NCBI GenBank assembly: GCA_004123355.1
Contig: SCHM01000002.1
Location: 682,001-746,000 of the forward strand
Direction: 5' to 3'
Origin: Amphirosellinia nigrospora
Taxonomy: Eukaryota > Ascomycota > Sordariomycetes > Xylariales > Xylariaceae
DNA: 64,000 nt
Positions 12,301 through 22,200 of this stretch are shown piece after piece. A model generated the notes under the pieces. That model saw only the letters and a list, made by a program, of their open reading frames with translations, did not search any database and was not told where the DNA came from. A program made the translations under genes and the position numbers. Position 1 is the stretch's first letter. The number at the start of each line of letters is the position of its first letter.

Positions 12301-12604
12301 TTGGAGCGTACACAAAATCAAAGCCGGAGAGAAGTTTGATCTCGGAGAGAACGGACTTCTGAGGGTGATCAAGGTTCTTATGCCCTCTTCGCGAAGGGCA
12401 GAGTCGGGGCTTATCATGGACTGGGATGACCTCACCTCTTCCCGGGTAAGAGATATTTATCAAGTTGCAAGGCAAGCCATTGGGATGATGCCTGTGCCAT
12501 TGTGTCATCGCGAGCATCTGATTCAACGGAGAGGTGCGAAGACGGCTCCCATCTTGATCCATGTTGTTTCTCATCCATATTTAGTATCTGGGAGAACAAG
12601 TTAG
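9309..12604 (+). CDS. large uncharacterised fungal protein
   Basis: Function unknown. The ATG at 9309 opens MATDSLKLLVSSVLEWLKDL, followed by a glutamine-rich, coiled-coil-like stretch. Between 9639 and 10140 the coding character continues but jumps frames: RTKSARPRASLAREKFKESR near 9690, then EEVEVIKDRLIQVKELATNL near 9925. From 10145 one long frame runs to 12604 (819 codons). Its middle carries TALYLSTRIADFASVWGPVW near residue 350 and GEVFCHWIP near residue 400. I associate this type of motif with uncharacterised Pezizomycotina proteins, but cannot name a domain. No signal peptide or membrane segment is visible; charge and coil content suggest an intracellular protein of roughly 1,080 residues. 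The scrambled 9.6-10.1 kb segment could be small introns, single-base errors or decay. Confidence 0.7.
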
Positions 12605-12993
12605 GTGTTCTGGAATATTTCAATAACAACGTATATTCGTGTCATGTTTATCCCGTGATTTCTGCAGCGAGGTCCTGTTGATCATGCACGCACCGTTACG
12701 CGTCTATCTTACCACCACTAAAGGGATCTGAATTGTGCAAAGGGTATTTGAATTATAAGAGGCCAGTGTTGGCCAGCCTAACCAGAAACTACAGTGGAAG
12801 TCGAATTAAACCGGAAGGGCGAGTCGGGTGACCACGTAAACTGAATTATTCCCGACCCATCTGCTGCAACGCCGTACAAGCGATAAAGGTGATTTAGCGC
12901 TATGGGCGAGATATCAATTTCCGATGCGTCCTATGTGATTGACCCATCTTTATTATTAAATGATATGCGTTTATTTATATTCCACTCATGATC
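12605..12993. other. convergent intergenic spacer
   Basis: About 390 bp between the plus-strand unknown gene and the minus-strand lectin-like gene; nothing recognisable beyond AT-rich stretches near 12950. Confidence 0.4.
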
Positions 12994-13976
12994 TCACCAG
13001 CTCTCAATAATCCTTCCATCACTGTCCATGGCTAGCACCATTATCTTTGAGATGGAATCGTAGGGGCATGCGGCCACTTGTGAAAGAGAGCTGGGGAAAC
13101 TATTGCTTTCAAGATTCTGTATAACAGTTTCTGGACCTTGCGGGACGATAGAGTTTGATAATGATATGGGCATGGGGAATGGAAGAGAGATATAACGATA
13201 ACTAGATTCAAAGCTTCCATTATCCCCATGGTTGAAAATGAAATATCTGATATTGGTATTAGTGTAATAAAATAATAGTAGCTCGTTCACCGCAAAGTTC
13301 GTCCCAATGCTAGACGCAAATGGGATGATGGCGAGCGGCGACCCTGGGTATGCCTTCATGATTGACGTATGACTGCGCTAGCTGTTGCCACAAGCGAGCC
13401 TGATTTGGTGATCGACGTCCCTGTAAGAAATACAGAGTTAACAACTGCTATTTCGGGTGAAGGATCGATTGAATCTAGCGACATTTCAGGGGCATACATG
13501 AATATATCGCGCGCTGATCTTCACTTGCGTCTATTTGTCTCCGCTGTCAGGCGCCTGTGTAAGATTGACGAAGAGATTCTCTGCACCTTGGTGGAAAATA
13601 GCACGCCTGAGCTGCCCGGTGCCGTCAGTCCAATTAATAGCGGCCAGCTGCGAGTTGATAAAGGCGCCGGTTGTGTTCCCTCCTGACGACGTCGTATCTA
13701 TCGGAGGTATGACTTTGCCCTCACCCGGCTGTTGTGTCAGCCCGCCGGCGAGACCGCCGGCAATGGCAGCCGCCACCACAAGAGAAATAATACTCCTATA
13801 ATTATCAAGATAACCTTCTCCGACCGGCCGAAGCAATTCTTCTCGGCTTTCCCTGGCGATCTACTCGGGTTTGCGTTGTCGGGCTTCTCGCCGGAATTAT
13901 GGAATGGGCCGCTGACATGCTCGGGATAATCGTCGGCGCGGTACAGATGTGTCACCTCGATGCCGCCGTTAAGCAT
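12994..13976 (-). CDS. membrane-anchored lectin-like protein (frame-broken)
   Basis: Probable type II membrane protein with an extracellular lectin-like domain. Reading from 13976 leftward: a hydrophilic N-terminus (MLNGGIEVTHLYRADDYPEH), then a membrane segment near 13800, then SQLAAINWTDGTGQLRRAIF near 13660 and a final part ending at 12994. The arrangement of short cytosolic tail, transmembrane helix and a repeat opening with an LAAINWTD-type motif resembles fungal fucose-specific-lectin-like proteins; that link is from memory and weak. The membrane helix is split over two frames near 13796, where one more G gives an ILIIIGSIISLVVAAAIAGG helix. Another break near 13530 and a possible intron near 13420 (GTATTTCTTACAG) follow. 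It may be a decayed gene or a consensus-error victim. Confidence 0.45.
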
Positions 13977-15119
13977 AACCTGCGGTAAACCGGAACTCTC
14001 TGCGGTTCGACCATCTTCGTAACGAACTATGCTCGCTACCTCTCAAAGCATCTAGGTCACTTGTTTAAGAGAATCGGGTTGAAGCGAGCCATAGGGTGGC
14101 AGTGCCATGGTTGCTACATCAAGTGGTAGAGAGGGCCAAAAACATATTTAAACCATCCAAGGAAGGACTCCCAAAGCTTCATGGGTTCGAACTTTGGGGC
14201 TGTGTGTCAGCTACATTATTTCGTATACGGTTTCAAATAGTAATGTTGGATTCATCCTACTCCGCACTAGTATGGTAAGGGCGCGTATTTAAGTAATTTG
14301 ACCATGGTGTTTAATTCAGCTAATATTAATCCCTTTGGGACCGATAGAGTCACTGATTTCTAATTTCCTATTTCAACAATAAACGAGGCTATATTATGAA
14401 ATACCATTTTATTTTCTTCTGTATTTCTCGGACTTCGATATAGGTGGTTGACGAATATCGATCATCTCGGACTCTGGCTGGCTAGTGGCTTGCGCGGCTT
14501 CTGTGGCTGATCTGTGTGAGAATTGGACAGAATAGCCTTCTAACCAAAAATAAACGGCATCAAATTCATGTCGTATCTCCTTAATATGACTAGAACCAAA
14601 AGATTGCTTGCGCCGGAGTCTGTGGCTAAAAACAACACTGAGATGTCTCAACTCTACAGCAGGTTCACCACCACGACTCAAATCCAATCGGCACGGCTCG
14701 GGAACTCAGAAAAGGAAAGGAAGACTTCTTCCAAGATTTTGCAGTTCTTTCTCGCTGACGTTGATGAGACCATAATTTTGAAGTCGTTGATATAGGGGAG
14801 TTGATAGCTGTAAAGGTCTTCTAATAACTTTAATTCGGTAGGAATTGTTTTCATCTTGCTGTAATGTATGGGCGCGGACTTCACGTTGGTGAGGCTATCA
14901 TGCAGTGTCCTCATGCGGTATCTCATGCAGCCAACATTTCCTAGTAGTTCCCCGCTTCTGACACGGGCACGAACCCTACATTCTAATGCTTTGGAACTGA
15001 AATGCAGCAACCCCGCCAGCTGCATTTTAAGCCGCTTAGACAGGGGTTGTTTTGGGGGTATACCTCTCTCAAGTTCCGTCTTCAACATAACCTCTCTTTC
15101 GAGACCGTCATCCCTCAAA
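13977..15119. other. intergenic region before the SDR gene
   Basis: About 1.1 kb. Minus-strand frames at 14409-14687 and 14678-15127 abut and together read somewhat protein-like, but match nothing I know and carry no clear start context. The final about 100 bp, pyrimidine-rich, should hold the SDR promoter and leader. Confidence 0.35.
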
Positions 15120-16096
15120 ATGCCCATATTTGAAGCTACCGCGACCAGTGAGCAGATCGTCGAGGCCTTCGCCGCACAGGTTCAGGGCCGTACCTTCGTC
15201 GTCACTGGCGCTGGACAGCCTAGCATCGGCAGCTCCATTGTTACGACGCTGGCCCGGGCCGCGCCCAAAAAGGTCATCATCGCATCCAGGACAGCTGCCA
15301 AAGCCGAGCCCGTGCTGGCCGCCATCCGCGATGCTGGCGTCGAGGCTTCATGGGTCAAAGTCGACCTCTCGGACCATGACTCGGTGCGGCGCGCCGCTCG
15401 GGAGATTCTAGACGTCACCGGATCCAAGATTGACGTCCTGATCAATAGCGCCGGGAACATGGGCATCAAGGAGTATACCGTCGACAAGCAGGGCATCGAG
15501 ATGCAGCTTTCGGGCAACCACGTTGGCGCTTTTCTCCTGACGAACCTGCTCTCTCCTGCCTTGGTCGCTGCTGCGAAGGCCGACCCCCGCAGCGTCCGCG
15601 TCGTCAACCTGACCAGTCACGGCTATCACATCAGCCCGTTCCGTTTCGATGACTATAACTTTTCCGGGGGCAAGACATACGACATGTGGACTGGCTACGG
15701 CCAAGCTAAGACGGCCAACATCCTCTTCACCATTGCCTTGACTAAGCGGCTGCAGCCACAAGGTGTCGTCTCGTACTCGGTGCATCCCGGCTCCAATTTC
15801 GACACAAGGCTCGGCTCCCATCTCGAGATGAGCGACTACGACGACATCTACGCGGTCACAAAGCGCAATACTGGGCACGACTTTGAGTTTGATACGCCTC
15901 GCACCAAGACGTATGAGCAGATCGGCGCCACCCCTCTGACGGCCGCACTCGATCCCGCCATCACCACCCATGCGCCTGGCTACCTCACGAATAACCAAAT
16001 AACCGAGCCGGCGGAGCATGCTAGGGACCCAGCGCTAGCGGAGAAGCTGTGGGAACTCAGTGAGAGCTCGTGGGGCAGAAGTTCACTTACGATTGA
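15120..16096 (+). CDS. short-chain dehydrogenase/reductase (cluster)
   Basis: NAD(P)-dependent oxidoreductase of the classical/extended SDR type, retinol-dehydrogenase-like, about 325 residues. The start at 15120 (CAAAATGCCC) gives MPIFEATATSEQIVEAFAAQ. The cofactor motif is FVVTGAGQPSIGSSI near residue 30, followed by VIIASRT and WVKVDLSDHDSV. The catalytic region has LINSAGNMG, NLTSHGYH (Ser) and YGQAKTANI (Tyr-x-x-x-Lys), then YSVHPGSNFDT. Near 16065 the frame slips: GAGAGCTC needs one more G to give the family-like ending EELVGQKFTYD with a stop at 16094-16096. Without that base translation runs on to 16166. It is the first gene of the polyketide cluster; a tailoring reduction is inferred from neighbourhood. 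Confidence 0.88.
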
Positions 16097-16166
16097 GATA
16101 CTCTCCCAGGCCATGGCTGGTTGTCTGTTGGTTGATACTAGTCATTACCTAACTAGATTAACTTGA

Positions 16167-16440
16167 TTTAGATCAATTCACCTCTTTTGAGGGCGAATGT
16201 GATTTCAAAACTGTAACTTGGTTTGATGCTGTGTATCTAGGCCATCTGCTGGAGCAAGTAATAATATTGACTGAACACATAAGGTTCAGCTACTGTAAGT
16301 CATGGGTAGATGTTGTCATCGTCATTTCATAGCTGTCCCAGGAGCATAGGCTGAACTAACTGCCTCCCAGACTTAGACTTAGATACCTTAACTATCTCGT
16401 TCTCTCTGCCACTCGCCAGAAACTGTCTAAGATATCGTCC
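16167..16440. other. intergenic spacer SDR to SnoaL-like gene
   Basis: About 270 bp without a recognisable gene; the 5' limit is approximate because the start of the next gene is unclear. Confidence 0.35.
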
Positions 16441-16811
16441 ACATCTCTTGCGATATTTACAAATCCTCGAAACCCTGATGCCAAATCCTTGAGATCTCGG
16501 CCTCTCTTCCTGCATCGTGACACGTCATACATGGAGCAGTGTCGCGTCGGTCGAAACTTTCAGCTGACAATAGGCAGCTTCGAGTCCATAATGTTGTACA
16601 CGACGCTCCGCATAACAAGGCCGTCATCTATGCGGTTGCGCAAGCGGACTTGCCTCACGGGCTATACACCAACGAGCATGCCTTGTTCCTCTGGTTCGAC
16701 GAGACGGGTGAGAAGGTCGAGAGGATGGAAGAATTGCTTGATGACACTGCCATGAAGAATTTTATGCCGGGCTTTCTGGAGTTCATTGCGTGGAAGAATC
16801 CTCAGTCGTAG
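16441..16811 (+). CDS. SnoaL/NTF2-like cluster protein, 5' part damaged
   Basis: Small alpha+beta-barrel protein of the SnoaL-like (NTF2 fold) type that often accompanies fungal polyketide genes as a cyclase or tailoring enzyme. The C-terminal two thirds are clear at 16590-16811: HNVVHDAPHNKAVIYAVAQA, DLPHGLYTNEHALFLWFDET, GEKVERMEELLDD and a terminal PGFLEFIAWKNPQS. The N-terminal part, which in relatives holds the first helices, is spread over more than one frame upstream of about 16570, so the true start is uncertain and the left boundary given is approximate. It lies 0.4 kb after the SDR gene on the same strand. Function in this cluster is inferred. Confidence 0.65.
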
Positions 16812-17186
16812 ATCCATGTCGACAGACGCAGGATACATAGCTTTCTGCTCCGTCCTTTCTGATATTATCTCTGTGTTGTCGGGCAGTGGCGCAATGTACC
16901 GCTGACGGTATATAAGTACGTAGGCGGTTTAATTTGACAACGTTGGATATATTAGCCAGGGCTTTTTGCTCGCAACGATAACGTGAAAGTTATACTATGA
17001 TTGTAGTAACTTCCTGACAATACCCCCTACACTCGGCTATTTCGTTTCGTCGGTGTATTGGTTTATATGGTACCTGTGCTGTGCAGTATATGCAACTCTG
17101 ATATCAGAATAACCGAGTTCCATGTATGGTGAATGCGTCTCGTATTGATTTAATGAGAATGACTCTATTAACTATGCGATCCTTGA
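16812..17186. other. convergent spacer SnoaL-like / O-methyltransferase
   Basis: About 375 bp, AT-rich, with the 3' ends of two oppositely oriented genes. No gene seen. Confidence 0.4.
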
Positions 17187-18653
17187 TCACTGCTTCAGAA
17201 CGACCTCGATGACCCCCAGCGCGCCTTGGTCCTGCACACACACGATCTTATACCGCGAGTCAGCCTCCTTGAGCAGGGCCTCGAACTCGGCCCTCGTCCT
17301 CTGCTTTGCTCCAAAGCCGACCATCATGGCCATATCGGCCTGTCGCATCTCACGCTCCTTGAGGCGCGATGTCGTTCCCGACCTCGGGCAACACTATATC
17401 GTTGATGAGTAGTCGCGTGTCGGGAGCAGAGCCCTCCAGCCCCGGCACTGTCGCCTTGAACATCTTGACCACGTCGTGGTCTGCTCAGTTGTGGACGCAC
17501 TGGCGCAGGAGGTAGAGCGCCGCGCCTTTGAAAGGCTGCGGCTCGAAGAAGTTCGCCTTGGCAAAGGACACGCGATCGATAACGTCGTCGGTCAGAAGCT
17601 TGGTGCCTGGGTTGAACATGGCGTCCGTTTCGTCTTGCACGACGAATTCTAGGTGGGGATACATCTATCGGAGAAATTAAGATCAGACGACGATGGCCTC
17701 GCTTGCTGTTATCACACACCGTTCACATCACTGAAAGGATACTTATCAGGGCAAGGATGATAGAGACGTGTCCACTTCCACCGCCGATATCTACCACGGT
17801 GCCTTCGAGCTCTGCCCAATTAATAGAGTCTCTTAACTCAGTGACGCTATTTTCCACTTCATAGTTACTTCATTAGCAAAGAAACCTCTATGATTTTCTG
17901 AACGAGCAAAACTCACTTCGCCGCCATCCGGCCATCGCTTTTGAAAAGCGGCCTGCGAGTTCAGGGTGCTTTGAGTAGTACTGGAATATAGGGACCCCAT
18001 GTCTTGTGTAAAAAGGGCAGTGAAGGCTATCGGGGTTTTCAGGCGTCGCCCGAAGAGACGCGCTTGATTCTACTGCAGCTTTGATCATTTCATCTAAGCT
18101 ATAAAAGGGTAAGCAATTGTTTATGTGGTTACTATCACAGTCACCACCGGTTGTGCTGGTGCTCCACTCACGAATAGTGAACCACGGATCGCAACTCTTC
18201 ATCCATGAGAGCAGCCGAGAATGAATTGTGCGAGACGAAACCCGGCCTCACCTCTCGGAAGAAGCGGTGCGTGATGAGCAACCGGATGACGCGACCAATG
18301 CGATCCAGATCGAGCCCGGCCTTACTGCTGATCTCCTCCAGCGAGATCTCTCCATGCGCGGGCACAATGGTGAAAAGGCCGAAGTCGAGGGCGATCTGGA
18401 AAGCCCCCAGCTCATATCCTCGCATGAGGTAATGGCGGAAAAATTTCTTGGGGCCTTCGATGAGGCGTTGCAGGTCTTCTAGAGTCTCTCTCAGCGAGTT
18501 TGAGAGCTGCTGGTACTCTGCCGTCTTGGGCACTTCGCCACCCTGCGGATCGAACGTGGGGGGTTTGACATTGTTCGACTCCAGATATGCTGTTATGTCC
18601 TGTGTCGCCGCCAGAATGGTCTGGGCGGGTTCAAGAATTGAGTGTCCCTCCAT
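17187..18653 (-). pseudogene. SAM-dependent O-methyltransferase of the cluster, broken
   Basis: Polyketide-type O-methyltransferase (winged-helix dimerisation domain plus Rossmann SAM domain). Exon 1 is 18653-18172 (MEGHSILEPAQTILAATQDI); the intron 18171-18099 (GTGAGT..ATAG) leads to SLDEMIKAAVESSASLRATP; exon 2 ends near 17917. Exon 3 has the SAM loop VVDIGGGSGHVSIIL near 17790. The next exon starts MYPHLEFVVQDETDAMFNPG, and the frame ending IEVVLKQ stops at 17187. Damage: an in-frame TGA at 17485-17487 stands where relatives have Trp (CVHN-W-ADHDVVKM); a frame slip near 17925 is repaired by one more A (AMAGMAAK); another slip lies near 17370 before LKEREMRQADMAMMVGF. It is divergent from the polyketide synthase. 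The in-frame stop argues for real loss unless it is a miscall. Confidence 0.8.
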
Positions 18654-19204
18654 GGCTACCTACTGAGAGCAAGACGACTAGTGTAATTTTTGCTTTGACG
18701 ATACTGCTGAAGGCGAGCCCATCCTGTTTAGTATAAGGGACAAAGGAGGTTTGAACGATTTCACACTTATCTCGACATTATCGAGTGGATATGGCCACCC
18801 TCACAAAGACAAATGCGACCTCAGTTTCGTGATGCAGGCCGATGACCGGCAAAGTGCATGTATCTTGTGCTTCTTTTGCGGGGCCGTGTCTGCCCGACAA
18901 CTTCGGCCGATGCGGATGATCACTGCAGCCCCGTCATCAAGTTCCACAGTCTCGGAGGACGACGTCACGACCACGGCACTGCGATGATCGAACATACGCA
19001 CCGCATTCGGAAGGCTCACGTGTCTAATCCCTGCCAGGAATTGCACTCTCCAATAGTCTATGAAGAGTGTAGTCAACGATGGGTGCTTTATGAGTCTAGT
19101 ATCGAAGCATGAAAGTCTGCATGTGTTCATAGCTGGTCTACTATAATCCTAGAAATTCAGTTTTGTCTATTCAGAAGCAATCAAGCCAGTTCTATCAACT
19201 AATC
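18654..19204. promoter_or_regulatory. divergent promoter, O-methyltransferase / polyketide synthase
   Basis: A 551-bp spacer between head-to-head cluster genes, the usual place for a shared pathway-regulator site. The palindromic-looking CGGCCGATG/TTCGGCCGATGCGG around 18840-18915 contains CGG half-sites of the kind Zn2Cys6 regulators bind; this is only suggestive. No regulator gene was found in the window. Confidence 0.35.
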
Positions 19205-22200
19205 ATGTCGAGCAATGCGCTCCTGGAAGGCCCAAATGAGCCAGTGGCTCTCGTTGGGATGGGTATGAATGACAATGATGAAGATGATCTTGTGAGGTTC
19301 CACGCTGACCTGACTTTTACCAACAAGGGTGCCGATGGGCCGGCGGTATCAACAATACTTCTGGGCTCTGGGAGCTGCTGGCAAACAACCGGGACGGCTG
19401 GAAAGAATTCGACGAGCCCCGATTCTCTGATAAAGGGTTTCACCATGCCAACCCAAACCGTCCGGGTATAATGACGACCCGGGGAGGGTTCCTCCTCGAA
19501 GAAGATGCGCGGCTATTTGACAATGCATTCTTTAACATAACGGGGCGTGCGGCCGAAACGATGGATCCCGCACAGCACAAGTTGCTTGAAGTCGGTGTGT
19601 TGCACCGTCGCATAAGTGAGGAAACTCTGACTAAATCTCGAGACTGGCAGTGTACGAGGCTATGGAAAACGCTGGAGAAACGTGAGACAACATCGCCGAA
19701 TCACGTACGGGAGTCTACATTGGCAGTTTTGCCTTTGACCACCTTCTTATCCAAGCGCGCGACTGGGAAAGTCCGCGGCCGTACGCTGCGACTGGCGCAG
19801 ACACCAGCATCTTAGCCAACCGCATCAGCTATGTGTTCAACCTCCGTGGCCCTAGGTGTGTGCGAAGATAAGACGAGCCCTGGGTTCCACTAACGAAATT
19901 GATCTTTCTTGTCTGTCGACCAACACGGCCTGTTCCTCGTCGATACGCAACGGCGATTGCGACGGGACTTTAGTGGCAGCCACCAACTGGATCTCAGATC
20001 CCAGCATGCAGATCGTCCTGGACAAGCTCGGTGCGCTGTCTCCCACTTCGCGGTGCCACACGTTTGACGCCTGCGCCGACGGATACGCGCGAGGCGAGGG
20101 CTACGCAGTTCTGTACTTGAAAAAGGCTTCGTTGGCAATCCTCGACGCGAGCCCCATAGGGGCTATGATTCGAGGCACGGCTGTCAACGCTAATGGCCGA
20201 ACGGGCGGTATCACGAGGCCCAGTGTGAGCGACCAGGAAGACGTTATCCGTCGTGCTTATCAGAACGCCGGCCAGCTTCCCTTTGCGGACACTGGATTCT
20301 TTGAGTGCCACGGGACGGGCACCCAAGCCGGTGATCCACTCGAGGTCGAGGCCATCGGCAACGTGTTTGCCTCGTCCAGGTCAGACACTGACCGGCTGCT
20401 GATCGGTTCCATAAAGCCGAGCCTGGGGCATACCGAGGGAGCCAGCGCCATTGCCTCCATCATGAAGGTTGTCCTGTCCCTCGAGGCAGGGATAGTCCCA
20501 CCGACATTTGGGGTCAAGTCGCTGAATCCCAATATTGACTTCGCGGCCGCCAAGGTGGAGGTTGTCAAGGATACTGCACGGCCGTGGCCAAAGGATAAGC
20601 TGCGGAGGGCCAGGTAGGAACACATGACCCTGACTGTACATCTTGAGAACTGCAATCTAACGTGGAACGAAGCGTAAATTCGTTTGGATTTGGAGGTGCC
20701 AATGGCCACTGCTGGTGAGAGACCCGTCAAAAAGGTTCTATGCGAGAAAAATGGGCTTACCTGGTTTCTAGCGTGGACCATGTCAACGTTGTTTTACTAA
20801 CTACGTCAAGCGCGGAGTAATGAGACAATACGGTAACGGTCATAATGGCAATGGATCATTTTTTGATCATGATTCGGTACCCAAGCATAGTCCCGTCACT
20901 TGCCCGCCGAGGAAGCTCTCAACAGCAGATGCAACAACACGAGAGCTCGTTTTACTACCTTTTTCTGCACATAATACAACATCACTCGTAGCCAACATCG
21001 AAGCATTATCTAAAGTGATTGACAAATGGTCATTGGCAGACATTGCACACACTCTGGGCTGTAGGCGGTCGAGATTGCAGCAGTCCTCATACCGTATAGT
21101 CGACAAACACGATCCGACGGCAGGGCTTTCAACCGAAACCTCGATATTCACCAGTCCTATAGAAACTGCCACCGTCGCGTACGTGTTCACTGGCCAAGGT
21201 GCACAGTGGTATGCTATGAGGGCGCAGCTACTGGAGTATGCCGTATTCAGATCCACCATCGAGTATTTGGACTACGTCCTGGCACATTGCGCACGGCATC
21301 TCAGGGGAGTGCGAGGAGAACATGATCCACCTACCTCGGGTATCTCAAGTGGCCTGCACAGCTGTCCAGATTGGTCTCGTCGACCTACTCGCTTCGTGGT
21401 CCGTTCGGCCTAACGCCGTCGTCGGGTATTCGTCGGGCGAAATGGCCGCGGCGTACGCTTCCTCAACCTCGCAGGCACGCTGTTTGGCCTCAAGGCTGCG
21501 ATCGACCTCGGTGCCGTCAACGCTGTCGACGGGGATGATGGGCATGATGCCTGTCTCATTCAAGGCTGCATGGCTATCGATCTTCTTACCTACAAGTATA
21601 CATACCCGCAAATTAACTACTACGAGAGCAGGGTAAGCAAGGAGTATCGCCTACGTGACGTTATTCGCCATGACCTGATCGGCTCCCGCGTCCTGGGTGC
21701 AAGTAGATCCCAGCCGCAATGGAGAAACGTTCTTCGGATCAAGAATCTGCCTTGACTTAGAGACCACCGGTTGATGCCCGACGCCGTTTTCCCAGCCGCT
21801 GGTTACGTGACCATGGCGGCTGAGGCGGTCTCGCAGGTACTTCGTGAGAATCACGGCTCACAGGAGAAAGAGATCACAGCCTTCTCCATGGCCAAGATCA
21901 ACATAGGCGCAGCGTTAATTGTACCAGAGATGAGGGAGTCGAAATAGTCCTTGGTATGGACTTCATTGACACCGATGTCCCTAGAGAGATGTCATGGGCT
22001 AAGTTTACCGTGAGCTCATGGGCCAGGGACTCTGGTCAGTGGACTGAGAACTGCAGCGGTCGAATTAAGCCAGAGGTACAAAGGCGAATAACAGACTCCA
22101 ATATGCTGTCGAGAGAGATGGACGCCAGACATCCGGACATTGCTTCGTGGTATGAAAAGTTTGCTGACATTGGAATTGGTTATGGGCCCACGTTTCAGCC

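Noticed and set aside
14409-15127. Two abutting minus-strand frames upstream of the SDR gene
   Set aside because: Somewhat protein-like when read together, but no known family and they overlap the expected SDR promoter.
15408-16019. 203-codon minus-strand frame
   Set aside because: Antisense shadow of the SDR gene.
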